64,000 bases of DNA from Pontibacterium sinense (GTDB lineage Bacteria; Pseudomonadota; Gammaproteobacteria; Pseudomonadales; Balneatricaceae), in the NCBI RefSeq assembly GCF_015209595.1, contig NZ_JADEYS010000016.1:62001-126000 (forward strand). The letters run 5' to 3'. The notes under the pieces are model-generated. The model was not told the origin of the DNA, did not search any database, and saw nothing but the letters and a program-made list of their open reading frames with translations. Position numbers and translations under genes: made by a program. This document shows positions 44,789-54,941 of this stretch, piece after piece (position 1 is the stretch's first letter; every line of letters begins with the position of its first letter).

Positions 44789-44996
44789 AATTATTTTTCT
44801 CGTTCGAGAGCTACAGGAAACTGTATTGTGCCCTGAAATTGGGAGTAGGTTCAAATAGCAAATAGTACAGGTGGTCAGACCTGTTGAGATGTTTATATCT
44901 TGGTTAATTTTCAGTGAGAATCAACAGGGTAACTCCAGTATCAGTAGTAGACAGCTGTCTGAAAAACCATCAAAAGATAAATAATATTTTACATTC

Positions 44997-45044
44997 TGAA
45001 CACTGTTCACTATCCTTGTCTGTAACTTAACTGAACAGTGTTCA
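44997..45044. promoter_or_regulatory. Two 13-bp operator dyads before the TetR-family gene
   Basis: TGAACACTGTTCA at 44997-45009 and TGAACAGTGTTCA at 45032-45044 are each perfect 6-1-6 palindromes with the same half-site, differing only in the central base. Their centres are 35 bp apart, and the second ends 41 bases before the start codon. This is the usual layout of TetR autoregulation and probably also controls the coupled downstream gene. A third palindrome (AGACAGCTGTCT) lies at 44949-44960. Confidence 0.8.
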
Positions 45045-45085
45045 TTAACTGTTGGTTATTCCAATATTTCAACGAGGATAGTCTC

Positions 45086-45712
45086 ATGGCCAGACGCAGT
45101 GATCATTCCCGCGAGGAGCTGCAGGAGATGGCATTAACCGCCGCCGAAACTTTGCTGGACGAGCAGGGTGGTGCGGCGCTTAGTACGCGTAAAGTCGCTG
45201 CGGCGATTGGTTACTCGGTTGGCGCGCTCTACCTTATATTTAAAAACCTTGATGACCTGTGCTGGCAGATCAATGCCCGTACATTGCGTGGTCTGATGAA
45301 TGCTCTGGATCAGCAGGTCGATGCACCTACACCACGCGCGCGTCTGAAAGGCTATGCTTCTGCGTATCTGAGTTATGCCCAGCAATGGTCTCATCGTTGG
45401 GCGTTGTTGTTTGATCACAGCGCCAGCGAAGGGGATGAAGCACCGGAATGGCTTCAGGCCACAATCGCTGAACTGTTTACTCGTATCGAAGCGGATCTGG
45501 CTGAACTTCATCCGGAGGAAACGCCAGAAGACATTACGCTGGCAGCACGTACCTTGTGGAGCAGTGTGCATGGTATTACCCAGTTAAAACTGCGCGACAA
45601 ACTGTTTTTTGGTGGAGAGTCTGCGGCACAGCAGATGACCGACAGTCTGATCGACCGTTATCTGGATGGCTGGACGCCGTCTGATGCATCTGTAGGAGGA
45701 GTGACAAAGTGA
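45086..45712 (+). CDS. TetR family transcriptional regulator
   Basis: A 208-residue regulator with an N-terminal helix-turn-helix (STRKVAAAIGYSVGALYLIFKNLDDL) and a C-terminal domain of the WHG type (ITLAARTLWSSVHGITQLKLRDKL), which binds an unknown small ligand. The ATG at 45086 follows AACGAGGATAG; the frame continues 16 codons upstream but would run into the operator. The stop codon overlaps the GTG of the next gene (GTGA), so the two are translationally coupled. The likely target is its own operon, through the two dyads just upstream, and the ligand may be an acyl-CoA or fatty-acid derivative given the partner gene. Confidence 0.92.
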   Translation: MARRSDHSREELQEMALTAAETLLDEQGGAALSTRKVAAAIGYSVGALYLIFKNLDDLCWQINARTLRGLMNALDQQVDAPTPRARLKGYASAYLSYAQQWSHRWALLFDHSASEGDEAPEWLQATIAELFTRIEADLAELHPEETPEDITLAARTLWSSVHGITQLKLRDKLFFGGESAAQQMTDSLIDRYLDGWTPSDASVGGVTK

Positions 45713-48700
45713 AAGACCTGATTAAGCACAAAGGTTTTCTAGCCTTTATTACCATGGCGTTTATCAACGCTTTCGTCGATCTGGGCCACAAAATCGTTAT
45801 TCAGAACACCTTGTTTAAGGCCTATGACGGAGAGGTTCAGATCCTGCTGACTGCGGTTGTTAACGGCCTGATTCTGCTGCCATTTTTCATGTTATTCACA
45901 CCCTGTGGTTATATAGCCGATAAGTATCCGAAGAACGAGGTGATGCGGAAATCCGCCTGGGCTGCGGTGGCGATCACCTTGCTGATCACGCTCTGTTACT
46001 ACCAGGGTTTATTTATCGTGGCCTTCGGTCTGACCTTTATTCTGGCGGTACAGAGTGCGTTCTATTCGCCTGCGAAGTACGGCTACATCAAAGAGCTGCT
46101 AGGCGCGGATAACCTCAGTGAAGGTAACGGTTGGGTGCAGGCGACCACCATGATCGCGATCCTGAGCGGTATTGTGGTGTTCTCATTGATGTTTGAACTG
46201 CGCTTAGAGGGTGCAGAGCAGATGAGCCCGGAAGAGAGTTTATTGCGTGTTGCCCCTTTGGGTTGGGTGCTGGTGGCCGGTGCATTGCTGGAGCTGGCGA
46301 TGGCGTATCGTTTGCCTCGGACACAGGAGACCAATGCCGAATCCCGTTTCGACTGGAGCGCGTATAGCAAAGGTAAAACACTGAAATCCAATTTGGGCAT
46401 GATCCTGAGCCATCGTCCGATCTTTCTGGCGATTATTGGGCTGGCGCTGTTCTGGTCAATCAGTCAGGTGATGCTGGCGGTGTTCCCGGCGTTTGCGGAA
46501 GAGCACTTAGATCAGCACAACACGTTTGTCATTCAGGGTGTCATGGCGCTGGCCGGGATCGGCATCATGCTGGGGTCGATTGTGGCGGGCAAACTGTCGA
46601 AGAAACATATCAATGTCGGATTGATCCCGCTGGGTGCAGCAGGTGTTGCTACCGGCCTGATCCTGTTGCCCCAAATGCCATCAATGGCGTGGCAGGGTGT
46701 GATGTTCCTGATGATCGGTCTGTTTGGCGCGATGCTCAATGTACCGTTGAATGCATTGATCCAGTTTAACGCCGGAGAGAATGAAAACGGGCGTGTGCTG
46801 GCGGGTAACAACTTTATCCAGAACCTGACCATGTTTGGTTTTCTGGTGATCACTGTCGGCTGTGCCTACGTGGGTGTAGATGGTCGTTGGTTGCTGTGGG
46901 CACTGGCAGTCGTTGCCGTGTTGGGCACCGTACTGGCGATTACTTCGGTACCGGAAGCCTCCCTGCGCTTGATCGTGCTGGGTCTCATGAAGCGCAAATA
47001 CAAATTGCAGGTGCTGGGTTTTGAGAACCTGCCGGAAGATGGCAAAGGCACATTGCTGCTGGGTAACCATATCAGTTGGTTGGATTGGGCGATGATCCAG
47101 ATGGCGTGTCCGCGTCATGTGCACTTTGTGATGGATCGCAGCATCTATGAGCGTTGGTATCTGAAATGGTTCCTCGATATCTACGGCGTGATTCCGATCT
47201 CCGGTGCCAAGAGCCGTACCGCCCTGAAGAAAGTCACCGAGCTATTAAACGAAGGTAAAGTGGTCTGTTTGTTCCCTGAGGGTTCAATCAGTCATACCGG
47301 CCAGATTGCGGAGTTCCGCCGTGGATTTGAGCGTGCGTGTGAAGGTGCGGAAGGGGTGATCATCCCGTTCTACCTGCGCGGTTTGTGGGGCAGCCGTTTC
47401 TCACGCTCCACTGAGAAGATGAAAACCCTGCGTAACAGCGGTCTGCAACGTGATGTGATCGTGGCCTTTGGTAAGCAGCTGCCGATCAGCTCGAACGCCG
47501 AGATGGTGAAGAAGAAGGTTGCCGAGTTGTCTATCCATGCGTGGGAGGAGCATACCCGCGGCATGGAAACGATCCCGGAAGCCTTTATCCGTACAGCCAA
47601 GCAGGAGCCGACTGAGTGGGCGATCACTGAGGTCAAAGATACACCGCTGACACATCTGCGCTTGCTGACGGGTTGTACGATCTTTGCCCGCCGTATCAAG
47701 AAAACTGAAGGACAGAACATCGGTTTGTTAATGCCCACTACGAACGCTGGTGCTATCGCGAACATGGCGTCGCTGATGGCGGGTAAAACGGTTGTGAATA
47801 TCAACTTCACGTCTCCGTCTGACTCCATGGTATCGGCGTTAGAGCAGGCAGAAGTATCGACCATCGTTACGGCACATAAGTTTGTCGCCAAGCTGAAGCT
47901 GCGCGGTATCGATGTGGAGCCGCTGTTCGCCGGTCGAAATGTCCTCTACATGGAAGATATCAAGGAGGGTGTAAGTAAAGCCGAAGGCCTGATGACACTG
48001 GGGATGGTGAAGTTTCTGCCGACCTTCCTGTTGCAGTGGATGCTGTGTAAACGAACTGATCTGGAAGATACCGCCGCAATTCTGTTCTCTTCCGGCAGCG
48101 AAGGTGCACCGAAAGGCGTGATGCTTAGCCATCGTAATATTATGGCTAACCTGCGTCAGATCTCTGATGTGCTTAACGTGCGCGATTACGACAAGATCAT
48201 GGCGACTTTGCCGCTGTTCCACGCATTTGGCCTCACAGTGACCTGCTTTATGCCGCTGATCGAAGGTATCCCTGTGATCTGTCATCCCGATCCGACGGAT
48301 GCTCAGAATATCGGTAAAGGCGTTGCCCGTTTCCGCGCAACCATTATGTGCGCCACTTCGACCTTCCTGCGTATCTACAGCCGCAACAGCAAGCTGCATC
48401 CGATGATGCTGGAAACCTTGCGTGTGGTGGTGGCCGGTGCTGAAAAGCTGGACCCGAAAGTACGGGATACTTTCGAAGCGCGTTTCCGTGTGCCGATTCA
48501 GGAAGGGTACGGTTGTACGGAAACCACTCCGGTGGCGGGTGTGAATCTGCCGGATCATCTGGTCACCGATGGCTGGACGGTTCAGGTCGGTACGAAGCAG
48601 GGGACTGTGGGCTTAGCATTGCCGGGTTCGACTTTCCGTATCGTTGATCCTGATACCCTGGAAGAACTGCCAACCGGTGAAGATGGACTGATACTGATTG

Positions 48701-49155
48701 GTGGCACACAGATCATGAAAGGGTATCTTAATAACCCTGAGAAGACGGCGGATTCGATTGTCGAGATGGAAGGCGTGCGCTGGTATAAATCCGGTGACAA
48801 AGGTCATCTGGATGAAGACGGCTTCCTGACCATCGTGGATCGTTATTCCCGCTTTGCCAAGCTGGGTGGAGAGATGGTCAGTCTGACCGCTGTCGAAGGC
48901 GAAGTCCGCCGTATTCTGGATCAGCCGGAACTGCCGCTGGTGGCCGTGAACATGCCGGATGCGAAGAAAGGCGAGAAGGTGATTTTGCTGGTGGAAAGTG
49001 AAGAAGCCGATAGCCTGCGTGACCAGTTGATCAAAGGTGGCATGCCCGGCCTGATGGTGCCTGCAGCGGTACATGCAGTGGAAACCGTACCTGTGTTGGG
49101 CAGCGGTAAAACCAACTTCAGCATGGCGCGGGAGATGGCCGAAGCATTGGTATAA
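45709..49155 (+). CDS. Aas-like fusion: MFS lysophospholipid transporter / acyltransferase / acyl-ACP synthetase
   Basis: An 1148-residue inner-membrane protein in three parts. Residues about 1-420 are an LplT-like MFS carrier (FVDLGHKIVIQNTLFK; YSPAKYGYIKELL). Residues about 435-630 are a PlsC-type acyltransferase with NHISWLD (the HxxxxD motif) and FPEGSISHTG. Residues about 640-1148 are an AMP-forming ligase with the P-loop FSSGSEGAPKGVML, GYGCTETTPV and YKSGDKGHLDEDGFL. In E. coli the same jobs are done by LplT and Aas, which take up lysophospholipid and re-acylate it; here all are fused. The start GTG overlaps the TetR gene's stop by four bases. A role in phospholipid repair or exogenous fatty-acid use is likely. 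Confidence 0.93.
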   Translation: MKDLIKHKGFLAFITMAFINAFVDLGHKIVIQNTLFKAYDGEVQILLTAVVNGLILLPFFMLFTPCGYIADKYPKNEVMRKSAWAAVAITLLITLCYYQGLFIVAFGLTFILAVQSAFYSPAKYGYIKELLGADNLSEGNGWVQATTMIAILSGIVVFSLMFELRLEGAEQMSPEESLLRVAPLGWVLVAGALLELAMAYRLPRTQETNAESRFDWSAYSKGKTLKSNLGMILSHRPIFLAIIGLALFWSISQVMLAVFPAFAEEHLDQHNTFVIQGVMALAGIGIMLGSIVAGKLSKKHINVGLIPLGAAGVATGLILLPQMPSMAWQGVMFLMIGLFGAMLNVPLNALIQFNAGENENGRVLAGNNFIQNLTMFGFLVITVGCAYVGVDGRWLLWALAVVAVLGTVLAITSVPEASLRLIVLGLMKRKYKLQVLGFENLPEDGKGTLLLGNHISWLDWAMIQMACPRHVHFVMDRSIYERWYLKWFLDIYGVIPISGAKSRTALKKVTELLNEGKVVCLFPEGSISHTGQIAEFRRGFERACEGAEGVIIPFYLRGLWGSRFSRSTEKMKTLRNSGLQRDVIVAFGKQLPISSNAEMVKKKVAELSIHAWEEHTRGMETIPEAFIRTAKQEPTEWAITEVKDTPLTHLRLLTGCTIFARRIKKTEGQNIGLLMPTTNAGAIANMASLMAGKTVVNINFTSPSDSMVSALEQAEVSTIVTAHKFVAKLKLRGIDVEPLFAGRNVLYMEDIKEGVSKAEGLMTLGMVKFLPTFLLQWMLCKRTDLEDTAAILFSSGSEGAPKGVMLSHRNIMANLRQISDVLNVRDYDKIMATLPLFHAFGLTVTCFMPLIEGIPVICHPDPTDAQNIGKGVARFRATIMCATSTFLRIYSRNSKLHPMMLETLRVVVAGAEKLDPKVRDTFEARFRVPIQEGYGCTETTPVAGVNLPDHLVTDGWTVQVGTKQGTVGLALPGSTFRIVDPDTLEELPTGEDGLILIGGTQIMKGYLNNPEKTADSIVEMEGVRWYKSGDKGHLDEDGFLTIVDRYSRFAKLGGEMVSLTAVEGEVRRILDQPELPLVAVNMPDAKKGEKVILLVESEEADSLRDQLIKGGMPGLMVPAAVHAVETVPVLGSGKTNFSMAREMAEALV

Positions 49156-49167
49156 GCGTCTATGGAT

Positions 49168-49632
49168 ATGTTGTTGGGAATCGCTGCGCTCGTCCCAACC
49201 TACGCGGGGATCACTTCAATACCCTGTAGGTTGGGTTGAGCAACGCGATACCCAACATGCAGATTTATCCGAAGTGGCAATGTGTTACTCGTTCCCACGC
49301 TCCTGCGTGGGAATGCAGACGGCGGTTTATCTCATCTGCTTTAGAGCTGGGTGTCCTACAAACCCAGCTCCGATCGGTACCTGCTGTATGGATTCCCACG
49401 GAGGACCATGGGAACCAGATAAGAGGTATGTCGCCCTCAGAGAGGGCTGCTACAACGGTAAATTGCACGTTCCTACAATGGGAACACCGATGGCGGTTTA
49501 TCTCATCTGCTGTAACGCTGAGTGTCTACAACCCCTGTTCTGATCTGTACCCGCTGTATGGGTTCCCACGGGGGACCATGGGAACCAGAGGGTGTTTGGA
49601 TTTTCTCGTTCCCACGCTCCCGCGTGGGAATG
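49168..49632. repeat. Second cluster of dispersed hairpin repeats
   Basis: An inverted pair of one repeat type lies at 49168-49210 and 49222-49258 (the forward copy is GTAGGTTGGGTTGAGC then GCGATACCCAAC). It is followed by hairpin A (GTTCCCACGC...GCGTGGGAA at about 49291-49313 and 49609-49631), hairpin B (arms ATTCCCA or GGTTCCCA with TGGGAACC, at 49390-49416 and 49561-49586) and a worn copy near 49469-49485. These are the same two types as in the 36.9-37.8 kb array. Apparent open frames across them are not genes. Confidence 0.88.
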
Positions 49633-49639
49633 CAGACAT

Positions 49640-50209
49640 CATCCTGATCAATATTTTTAATGTTTTTTGCGGGTAAATAATCAACCAATTGGGTGGTCTT
49701 TTGTGCGGCTGCTCAATTGTTTGATCCTTCCTCTCTATCCCTTTAATTTAAAACCATTACTTATTTTGTGAGTGTTTGTTTTCATTCTGTATCGGTTTGT
49801 CTTTCCGCACTGACAGCATCAGCTTGGGAAAACCCGTATCCACCTTTGTGTGTTTTTTGATCTTGACTTGCCTTAAAACCGTCGATAATGTTGATCGCCG
49901 AATCGCCCCAAAAAGGCGTTCGAAAAATTACTGATCGGCTCATCCGCCGGCACAATAAAAACAAGATTCAACCCAGGCTGCGATCCAGCTGCGGTTAAAG
50001 GTAATTTGTTATGATGCTAAATCACTTCGCTGTTTGCGCGCGTTCTGCGTGCCGTTTTGCTCAACCGGTCTCCACCGGAACACCACTTTCCCAGATTGAA
50101 TTCAGCGCCCGACGTTAATCCGTTCGCGTTTCCGTTCATTCAAATTTCGTTTTGATTTTTCCTGATACAGGCGAATGATCTGTACCTGTTCGGGCTGGGA
50201 GCAATCCGC
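49640..50209. other. Gap before the catabolic operon, no gene recognised
   Basis: About 570 bases with an AT-rich part at 49660-49800 and a GC-richer part after 49980. It presumably holds the operon promoter. I found no convincing terminator, RNA or open frame. The ribosome site of the next gene (CTGGGAGCAA) lies at its end. Confidence 0.4.
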
Positions 50210-53200
50210 ATGCAAGAAGCTATTACCCTCCAGGATAAGTGGGAGAAAACGTCCGGCCGTGTCTATATCACCGGCAGTCAGGCGTTGGCACGTTTACCCA
50301 TGTTACAGGCCGAGCGCGACCGCGCGGCTGGACTGAATACCGGCGGCTTTATCTCCGGTTACCGTGGCTCACCACTGGGCAATTTTGATAAGACCCTGTG
50401 GCAGATCCGTGACTACCTCAAACAAAACAACATCACGTTTCAACCGGGTGTGAACGAAGATCTGGGCGCAACCGCTGTCTGGGGTTCACAACAGGTCAAC
50501 ATCTTCGAAGGCGCGAAATACGACGGTGTATTCGCCCTCTGGTACGGCAAAGGTCCGGGTGTTGACCGCACCGGCGATGTACTGAAACACGCCAATGCCT
50601 TTGGCACCACGCCGCACGGTGGTGTACTCGCCGTAGCGGGTGATGACCACGCCAGTAAATCCTCCACCTTGCCACACCAGAGTGACTACGCGTTTATGGA
50701 CGCGATGATTCCGGTGCTCTATCCCTCCGGTATTCAGGAGATGCTCGATTACGGACTCTATGGTTGGGCGATGTCCCGCTACAGCGGCTGCTGGGTGGGC
50801 TTTAAAGCGCTGGCTGAAGTGATGGACTCGGCGATCTCCGCCAATCTGGATCAGGATCGTCTGGAGATTAACATCCCAACCGATTTTGAGATGCCAGAAG
50901 ACGGTGTCAACGCGCGTTGGCCGGATAAACCGATGCAGCAGGAAATCCGCCTGCACAAGTACAAGATTCGCGCAGCGCAGGCGTTTTGCCGTACCAACAA
51001 ACTGGACCGCATTATCATTCAGCCTGAACAGCCGCGCTTGGGTATTGTCACCACCGGTAAATCCTATCTGGATGTATTGCAGGCTTTGGAAGATCTGGGT
51101 ATCAGCCACGAGCTGGCTGCGTCTCTCGGTATTCGTCTCTACAAAGTCGCGATGCCGTGGCCGCTGGAACCGGAAGGCATGCGCGAATTCGCACTGGGTT
51201 TGGATGAAATTCTGGTGATCGAAGAGAAGCGTGGCCTGATTGAAGACCAGCTCAAAGAACAGCTGTTCAGCTGGCAGGATGACAAGCGGCCGCGTGTGGT
51301 GGGTAAAAAAGACGACCAGAACAGCGAGCTGGTGACCTCGTTGGGTGAGTTAACTCCGGCGATGATCGCCCGTGCCATTGCAGCCCGTATTGCACCGTTT
51401 TACACCAGTGATCAGGTCAGCCAGCGTTTGGTCTTTTTGGCCGATAAAGAAGCTGAACTGGCTCAGCCCCGTGCGTTGCTGGAACGTACCCCGCATTTCT
51501 GTTCCGGTTGTCCGCACAATACCTCCACCACTTTGCCCGATGGCAGTCGTGCCTTGGGTGGCATCGGCTGTCACTACATGGCGACCTGGATGGATCGTGG
51601 CACTGACACCTTTACCCAGATGGGCGGGGAGGGGGCTACCTGGATCGGTCAGGCACCGTTTACCGATAACAACCATGTTTTCCAGAACTTGGGTGACGGT
51701 ACTTACTTCCACTCCGGCTTGCTGGCGATTCGTGCCTCTGTCGCGGCGGATGTGAATATCACCTACAAAGTGCTCTACAACGATGCGGTAGCGATGACCG
51801 GTGGTCAGCCGATTGATGGCACGTTAACCGTGCAGCAGATCACTCATCAGCTGTATGGCGAAGGTATCCGCCGTATCGCGATTGTCAGCGATGAGCCGGA
51901 TAAATACCCAAGCCGTGCCGACTTCGCGGACGGTGTGACTTTTCATCATCGTGACGACCTGAATGCCGTCCAGATGGAGCTGCGTGAGATTCCCGGTTGC
52001 ACCGTGATGATCTTTGATCAGACCTGTGCTGCTGAAAAACGCCGTCGTCGTAAACGTGGCAGCATGACCGATCCTGAACAGCGCGTGGTGATCAATACCG
52101 AGATCTGCGAAGGCTGCGGTGACTGTGGCGTGCAGTCAAACTGTCTGTCCCTACTGCCGGAAGAGACCGAACGTGGTCGCAAGCGCAGTATCGATCAGTC
52201 TGCGTGTAACAAGGACTTCAGTTGTGTACGTGGCTTCTGCCCTAGTTTTGTCACTGTCAAAGGCGGCACACTGCGCAAGCCCGAAGCGATGGCGAGCAAC
52301 ATCTCATTCCCTGAACTGCCACAGCCACAGCTGCCGGATTGTTCACAGCCATACAACATCATGCTGACCGGCGTGGGTGGGACGGGAGTCGTGACCGTGA
52401 GTGCCTTGTTGGGCATGGCGGCACATATCGAAGGCAAAGGCGCAGCGGTGTTGGATCAGATCGGTCTGGCACAGAAATTCGGTGCGGTGATGAGCCATAT
52501 CCGTATCGCGAATACACAAGATCAGATCCACACCGTACGTATTCCTGCAGGCGAATCCGATCTGATGATCGGCTTTGATCTGATGGTGGGCGCGAGTGAA
52601 GAAGCCCTCGGCAAACTGGATCGTAACCGCAGCCGTGTGGTGGTGAACAACCACGAAACCATGCCTGCCGCGTTTACCCGTGATCCTGATCTGCAGGTGC
52701 CGACTGATGCGATGCAGCAGGTGATTGTAGATACCGCGATTGAAGGCGGGAGCCACTGTCTGGATGCCACTCATCTGGCAACGGCGTTGCTGGGTGATGG
52801 TATGGCGGTGAACCTGTTCTGCATCGGTTTTGCTTGGCAGAAAGGGCTGATTCCTCTGAGCCGCGAAGCGATCATCAAAGCGATTGAGCTGAATGGTGTA
52901 TCGGTGGAGAGCAACAAACAGGCGTTCCTCTGGGGTCGTCGTGCTGCCTTTGATCAGGCTGCGGTCGAAGCCGTTGTAACACCGGATTCAGCGGTGCAGG
53001 TGGTGAAGATGATTCCGAGCCTGAACGACGTGATCCAGCGCGAAATGCAGCATCTGACCGACTACCAAAATGATGGACTGGCACAGCGTTATAAAAAGCT
53101 GGTGGATCAGGTACAAAACGCCGAAAAGTCCCTGTCGAAAGGCAATCAACTGACCATGGCGGTGGCTGAGAACTACAGCAAACTGCTGGCTTACAAAGAC

Positions 53201-53689
53201 GAGTACGAAGTGGCACGTCAGCTGACCTCAGAAACCTTTCAGCAGCAGCTGGCAGCGCAGTTTGAAGGTGAGTTTGAGCTGGAATTCAATCTGGCACCGC
53301 CACTGATCTCCAAAACCAATCCGGCTACCGGTCGTCCGCGCAAACGTAAATTCTCTAGCAAAATCCTGCCGCTGTTCCGTCAGCTCGCCAAGATGCGCTC
53401 GGTGCGTGGTACACCGCTGGATATCTTCGGCTATACCGCAGATCGCCGTCTGGAACGTCGCCTGATCGGTGAGTACGAGCGCGATATTAAGCAGATTCTA
53501 AGCGACCTTCGCGCGGAAACGTACAGCGATGCCTGTGCGCTGGCGGCACTGCCTGCGTCTATCCGGGGCTACGGTCCGGTTAAAGAGGCGGCCTATGCAA
53601 AAGCCCAGTCGCAGCGTCAGGTTCTGCTCAGCAACCTGAGTGATCCAACTCAGAAGAATACCACTCAGTATCAGGAGGTGGGCGCATGA
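50210..53689 (+). CDS. Indolepyruvate:ferredoxin oxidoreductase, fused alpha/gamma type
   Basis: An 1159-residue thiamine-pyrophosphate enzyme that decarboxylates aryl- or branched-chain 2-oxo acids to acyl-CoA and reduces ferredoxin. It starts with [15 protein letters not shown] and [16 protein letters not shown], keeps the cluster motif HFCSGCPHN (about 428) with GGIGCHYM, the thiamine site region [15 protein letters not shown], an inserted ferredoxin-like patch ([15 protein letters not shown], then [15 protein letters not shown] at about 630-680), and the gamma domain [18 protein letters not shown] (about 717). The fused form is typical of aerobic proteobacteria that degrade Phe, Tyr, Trp or Leu. 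It is the first gene of the operon and overlaps the next by four bases (ATGA). Confidence 0.95.
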   Translation: MQEAITLQDKWEKTSGRVYITGSQALARLPMLQAERDRAAGLNTGGFISGYRGSPLGNFDKTLWQIRDYLKQNNITFQPGVNEDLGATAVWGSQQVNIFEGAKYDGVFALWYGKGPGVDRTGDVLKHANAFGTTPHGGVLAVAGDDHASKSSTLPHQSDYAFMDAMIPVLYPSGIQEMLDYGLYGWAMSRYSGCWVGFKALAEVMDSAISANLDQDRLEINIPTDFEMPEDGVNARWPDKPMQQEIRLHKYKIRAAQAFCRTNKLDRIIIQPEQPRLGIVTTGKSYLDVLQALEDLGISHELAASLGIRLYKVAMPWPLEPEGMREFALGLDEILVIEEKRGLIEDQLKEQLFSWQDDKRPRVVGKKDDQNSELVTSLGELTPAMIARAIAARIAPFYTSDQVSQRLVFLADKEAELAQPRALLERTPHFCSGCPHNTSTTLPDGSRALGGIGCHYMATWMDRGTDTFTQMGGEGATWIGQAPFTDNNHVFQNLGDGTYFHSGLLAIRASVAADVNITYKVLYNDAVAMTGGQPIDGTLTVQQITHQLYGEGIRRIAIVSDEPDKYPSRADFADGVTFHHRDDLNAVQMELREIPGCTVMIFDQTCAAEKRRRRKRGSMTDPEQRVVINTEICEGCGDCGVQSNCLSLLPEETERGRKRSIDQSACNKDFSCVRGFCPSFVTVKGGTLRKPEAMASNISFPELPQPQLPDCSQPYNIMLTGVGGTGVVTVSALLGMAAHIEGKGAAVLDQIGLAQKFGAVMSHIRIANTQDQIHTVRIPAGESDLMIGFDLMVGASEEALGKLDRNRSRVVVNNHETMPAAFTRDPDLQVPTDAMQQVIVDTAIEGGSHCLDATHLATALLGDGMAVNLFCIGFAWQKGLIPLSREAIIKAIELNGVSVESNKQAFLWGRRAAFDQAAVEAVVTPDSAVQVVKMIPSLNDVIQREMQHLTDYQNDGLAQRYKKLVDQVQNAEKSLSKGNQLTMAVAENYSKLLAYKDEYEVARQLTSETFQQQLAAQFEGEFELEFNLAPPLISKTNPATGRPRKRKFSSKILPLFRQLAKMRSVRGTPLDIFGYTADRRLERRLIGEYERDIKQILSDLRAETYSDACALAALPASIRGYGPVKEAAYAKAQSQRQVLLSNLSDPTQKNTTQYQEVGA

Positions 53690-54837
53690 ACGCACCGATT
53701 AACTCAACCATGAACTCACCTATGAATTCAGCCATGAACTCACCCGTTAGCGCACGAATGACACACGATAAGGAACAACTGAACATGTCAGTATTTAGTC
53801 ACCCGGAATTTGATAACCACGAACAGCTCGCGTTCTTCTGTGACGAAGAGACCGGTTTGCAGGCGATTATCGCCGTACACAATACCAACCTGGGTCCGGC
53901 GCTGGGTGGCTGCCGGATGTGGGATTACGCCAGCGATGAAGAAGCGCTGCGTGATGTGCTGCGTTTATCCAAAGGCATGACCTACAAGTCCGCACTGGCG
54001 AATCTGAAGCTGGGTGGCGGAAAATCGGTGATTCTGGGCGATCCGCGCAAACATAAAACCGAAGATCTGCTGGCCGCGATGGGACGTTTTCTGGAGCGTA
54101 CCGGCGATCAGTACATTGCCGCAGAGGACTCCGGCACCAGCGTACCGGATCTGCAGGTGATGAACCGTTACACCAACAACGTAGCGGGTGTCACCGAGCG
54201 TACCGGTATCGACGACTTGCCATGTAACGGCGATCCGTCTCCGGCCACCGCGTATGGCACCTTTGTGGGCCTGAAAACCGCAGTGAAATACAAGCTGGGC
54301 ACCGATGATCTGACCGGCCTGAAAGTGGCGATTCAGGGTGTGGGTAACGTGGGTTATCGCTTGGCCAAGCATCTGAAAATGGCGGGTGCTGAACTGTTTG
54401 TCACCGATATCCATGATGAGCAGGTACGTCTGGCCGTCACTGAGTTGGACGCAACCGCTGTTTCACAGAGCGACATTCTGTCACTGGATGTGGACGTACT
54501 CGCGCCGTGCGCATTGGGTGCGGTACTGAATGACGCCACCATCCCACGTATTAAAGCCAAAGTGATCGCAGGCGCAGCCAACAACATGCTGGCCCATGCC
54601 CGTCATGATCAGATGCTGCTGGATCACGGCATCCTCTACGCGCCGGATTACGTGGTCAACGCCGGTGGCATCATCGATATCTATTACGAGCGTATCGGTC
54701 ATGAGCATAACGCTGTACGCGCGCATATCGAAACCATCGCCGATACCCTGAATGAGATTTTCCAACGTTCAGATAACAGCGGTCGTCCTACCGGTGAGAT
54801 CGCCAATATCCTGGCCGAAGAACGTTTCATGAAATAA
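53686..54837 (+). CDS. Glu/Leu/Phe/Val dehydrogenase
   Basis: A 383-residue NAD-dependent amino-acid dehydrogenase that converts Leu, Val or Phe to the matching 2-oxo acid and ammonia, making substrate for the oxidoreductase upstream. Family motifs are [12 protein letters not shown], the catalytic-lysine region [23 protein letters not shown] and the NAD motif [15 protein letters not shown]. The N-terminus is odd: a tandem MNS repeat ([14 protein letters not shown]) precedes a second possible start at 53785 (MSVFSHPEF), which also has AAGGA upstream and gives a more typical length of 350. The first start has an excellent AGGAGGT and overlaps the previous stop, so I keep it. Leucine or phenylalanine specificity cannot be told. 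Confidence 0.92.
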   Translation: MNAPINSTMNSPMNSAMNSPVSARMTHDKEQLNMSVFSHPEFDNHEQLAFFCDEETGLQAIIAVHNTNLGPALGGCRMWDYASDEEALRDVLRLSKGMTYKSALANLKLGGGKSVILGDPRKHKTEDLLAAMGRFLERTGDQYIAAEDSGTSVPDLQVMNRYTNNVAGVTERTGIDDLPCNGDPSPATAYGTFVGLKTAVKYKLGTDDLTGLKVAIQGVGNVGYRLAKHLKMAGAELFVTDIHDEQVRLAVTELDATAVSQSDILSLDVDVLAPCALGAVLNDATIPRIKAKVIAGAANNMLAHARHDQMLLDHGILYAPDYVVNAGGIIDIYYERIGHEHNAVRAHIETIADTLNEIFQRSDNSGRPTGEIANILAEERFMK

Positions 54838-54941
54838 CGCTTAATGAATTAACTCTTAAACACTCAGGCTCGTGGCGTCGCTACGGACCGGTTATCGCTC
54901 ATAAAAACTCTCTGAAGATAAAAATAAAATGGAGAACAACA

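Noticed and set aside
49073-49688. Open frames across the second repeat cluster
   Set aside because: They run out of the end of the Aas-like gene or through hairpin repeats, with no family features.
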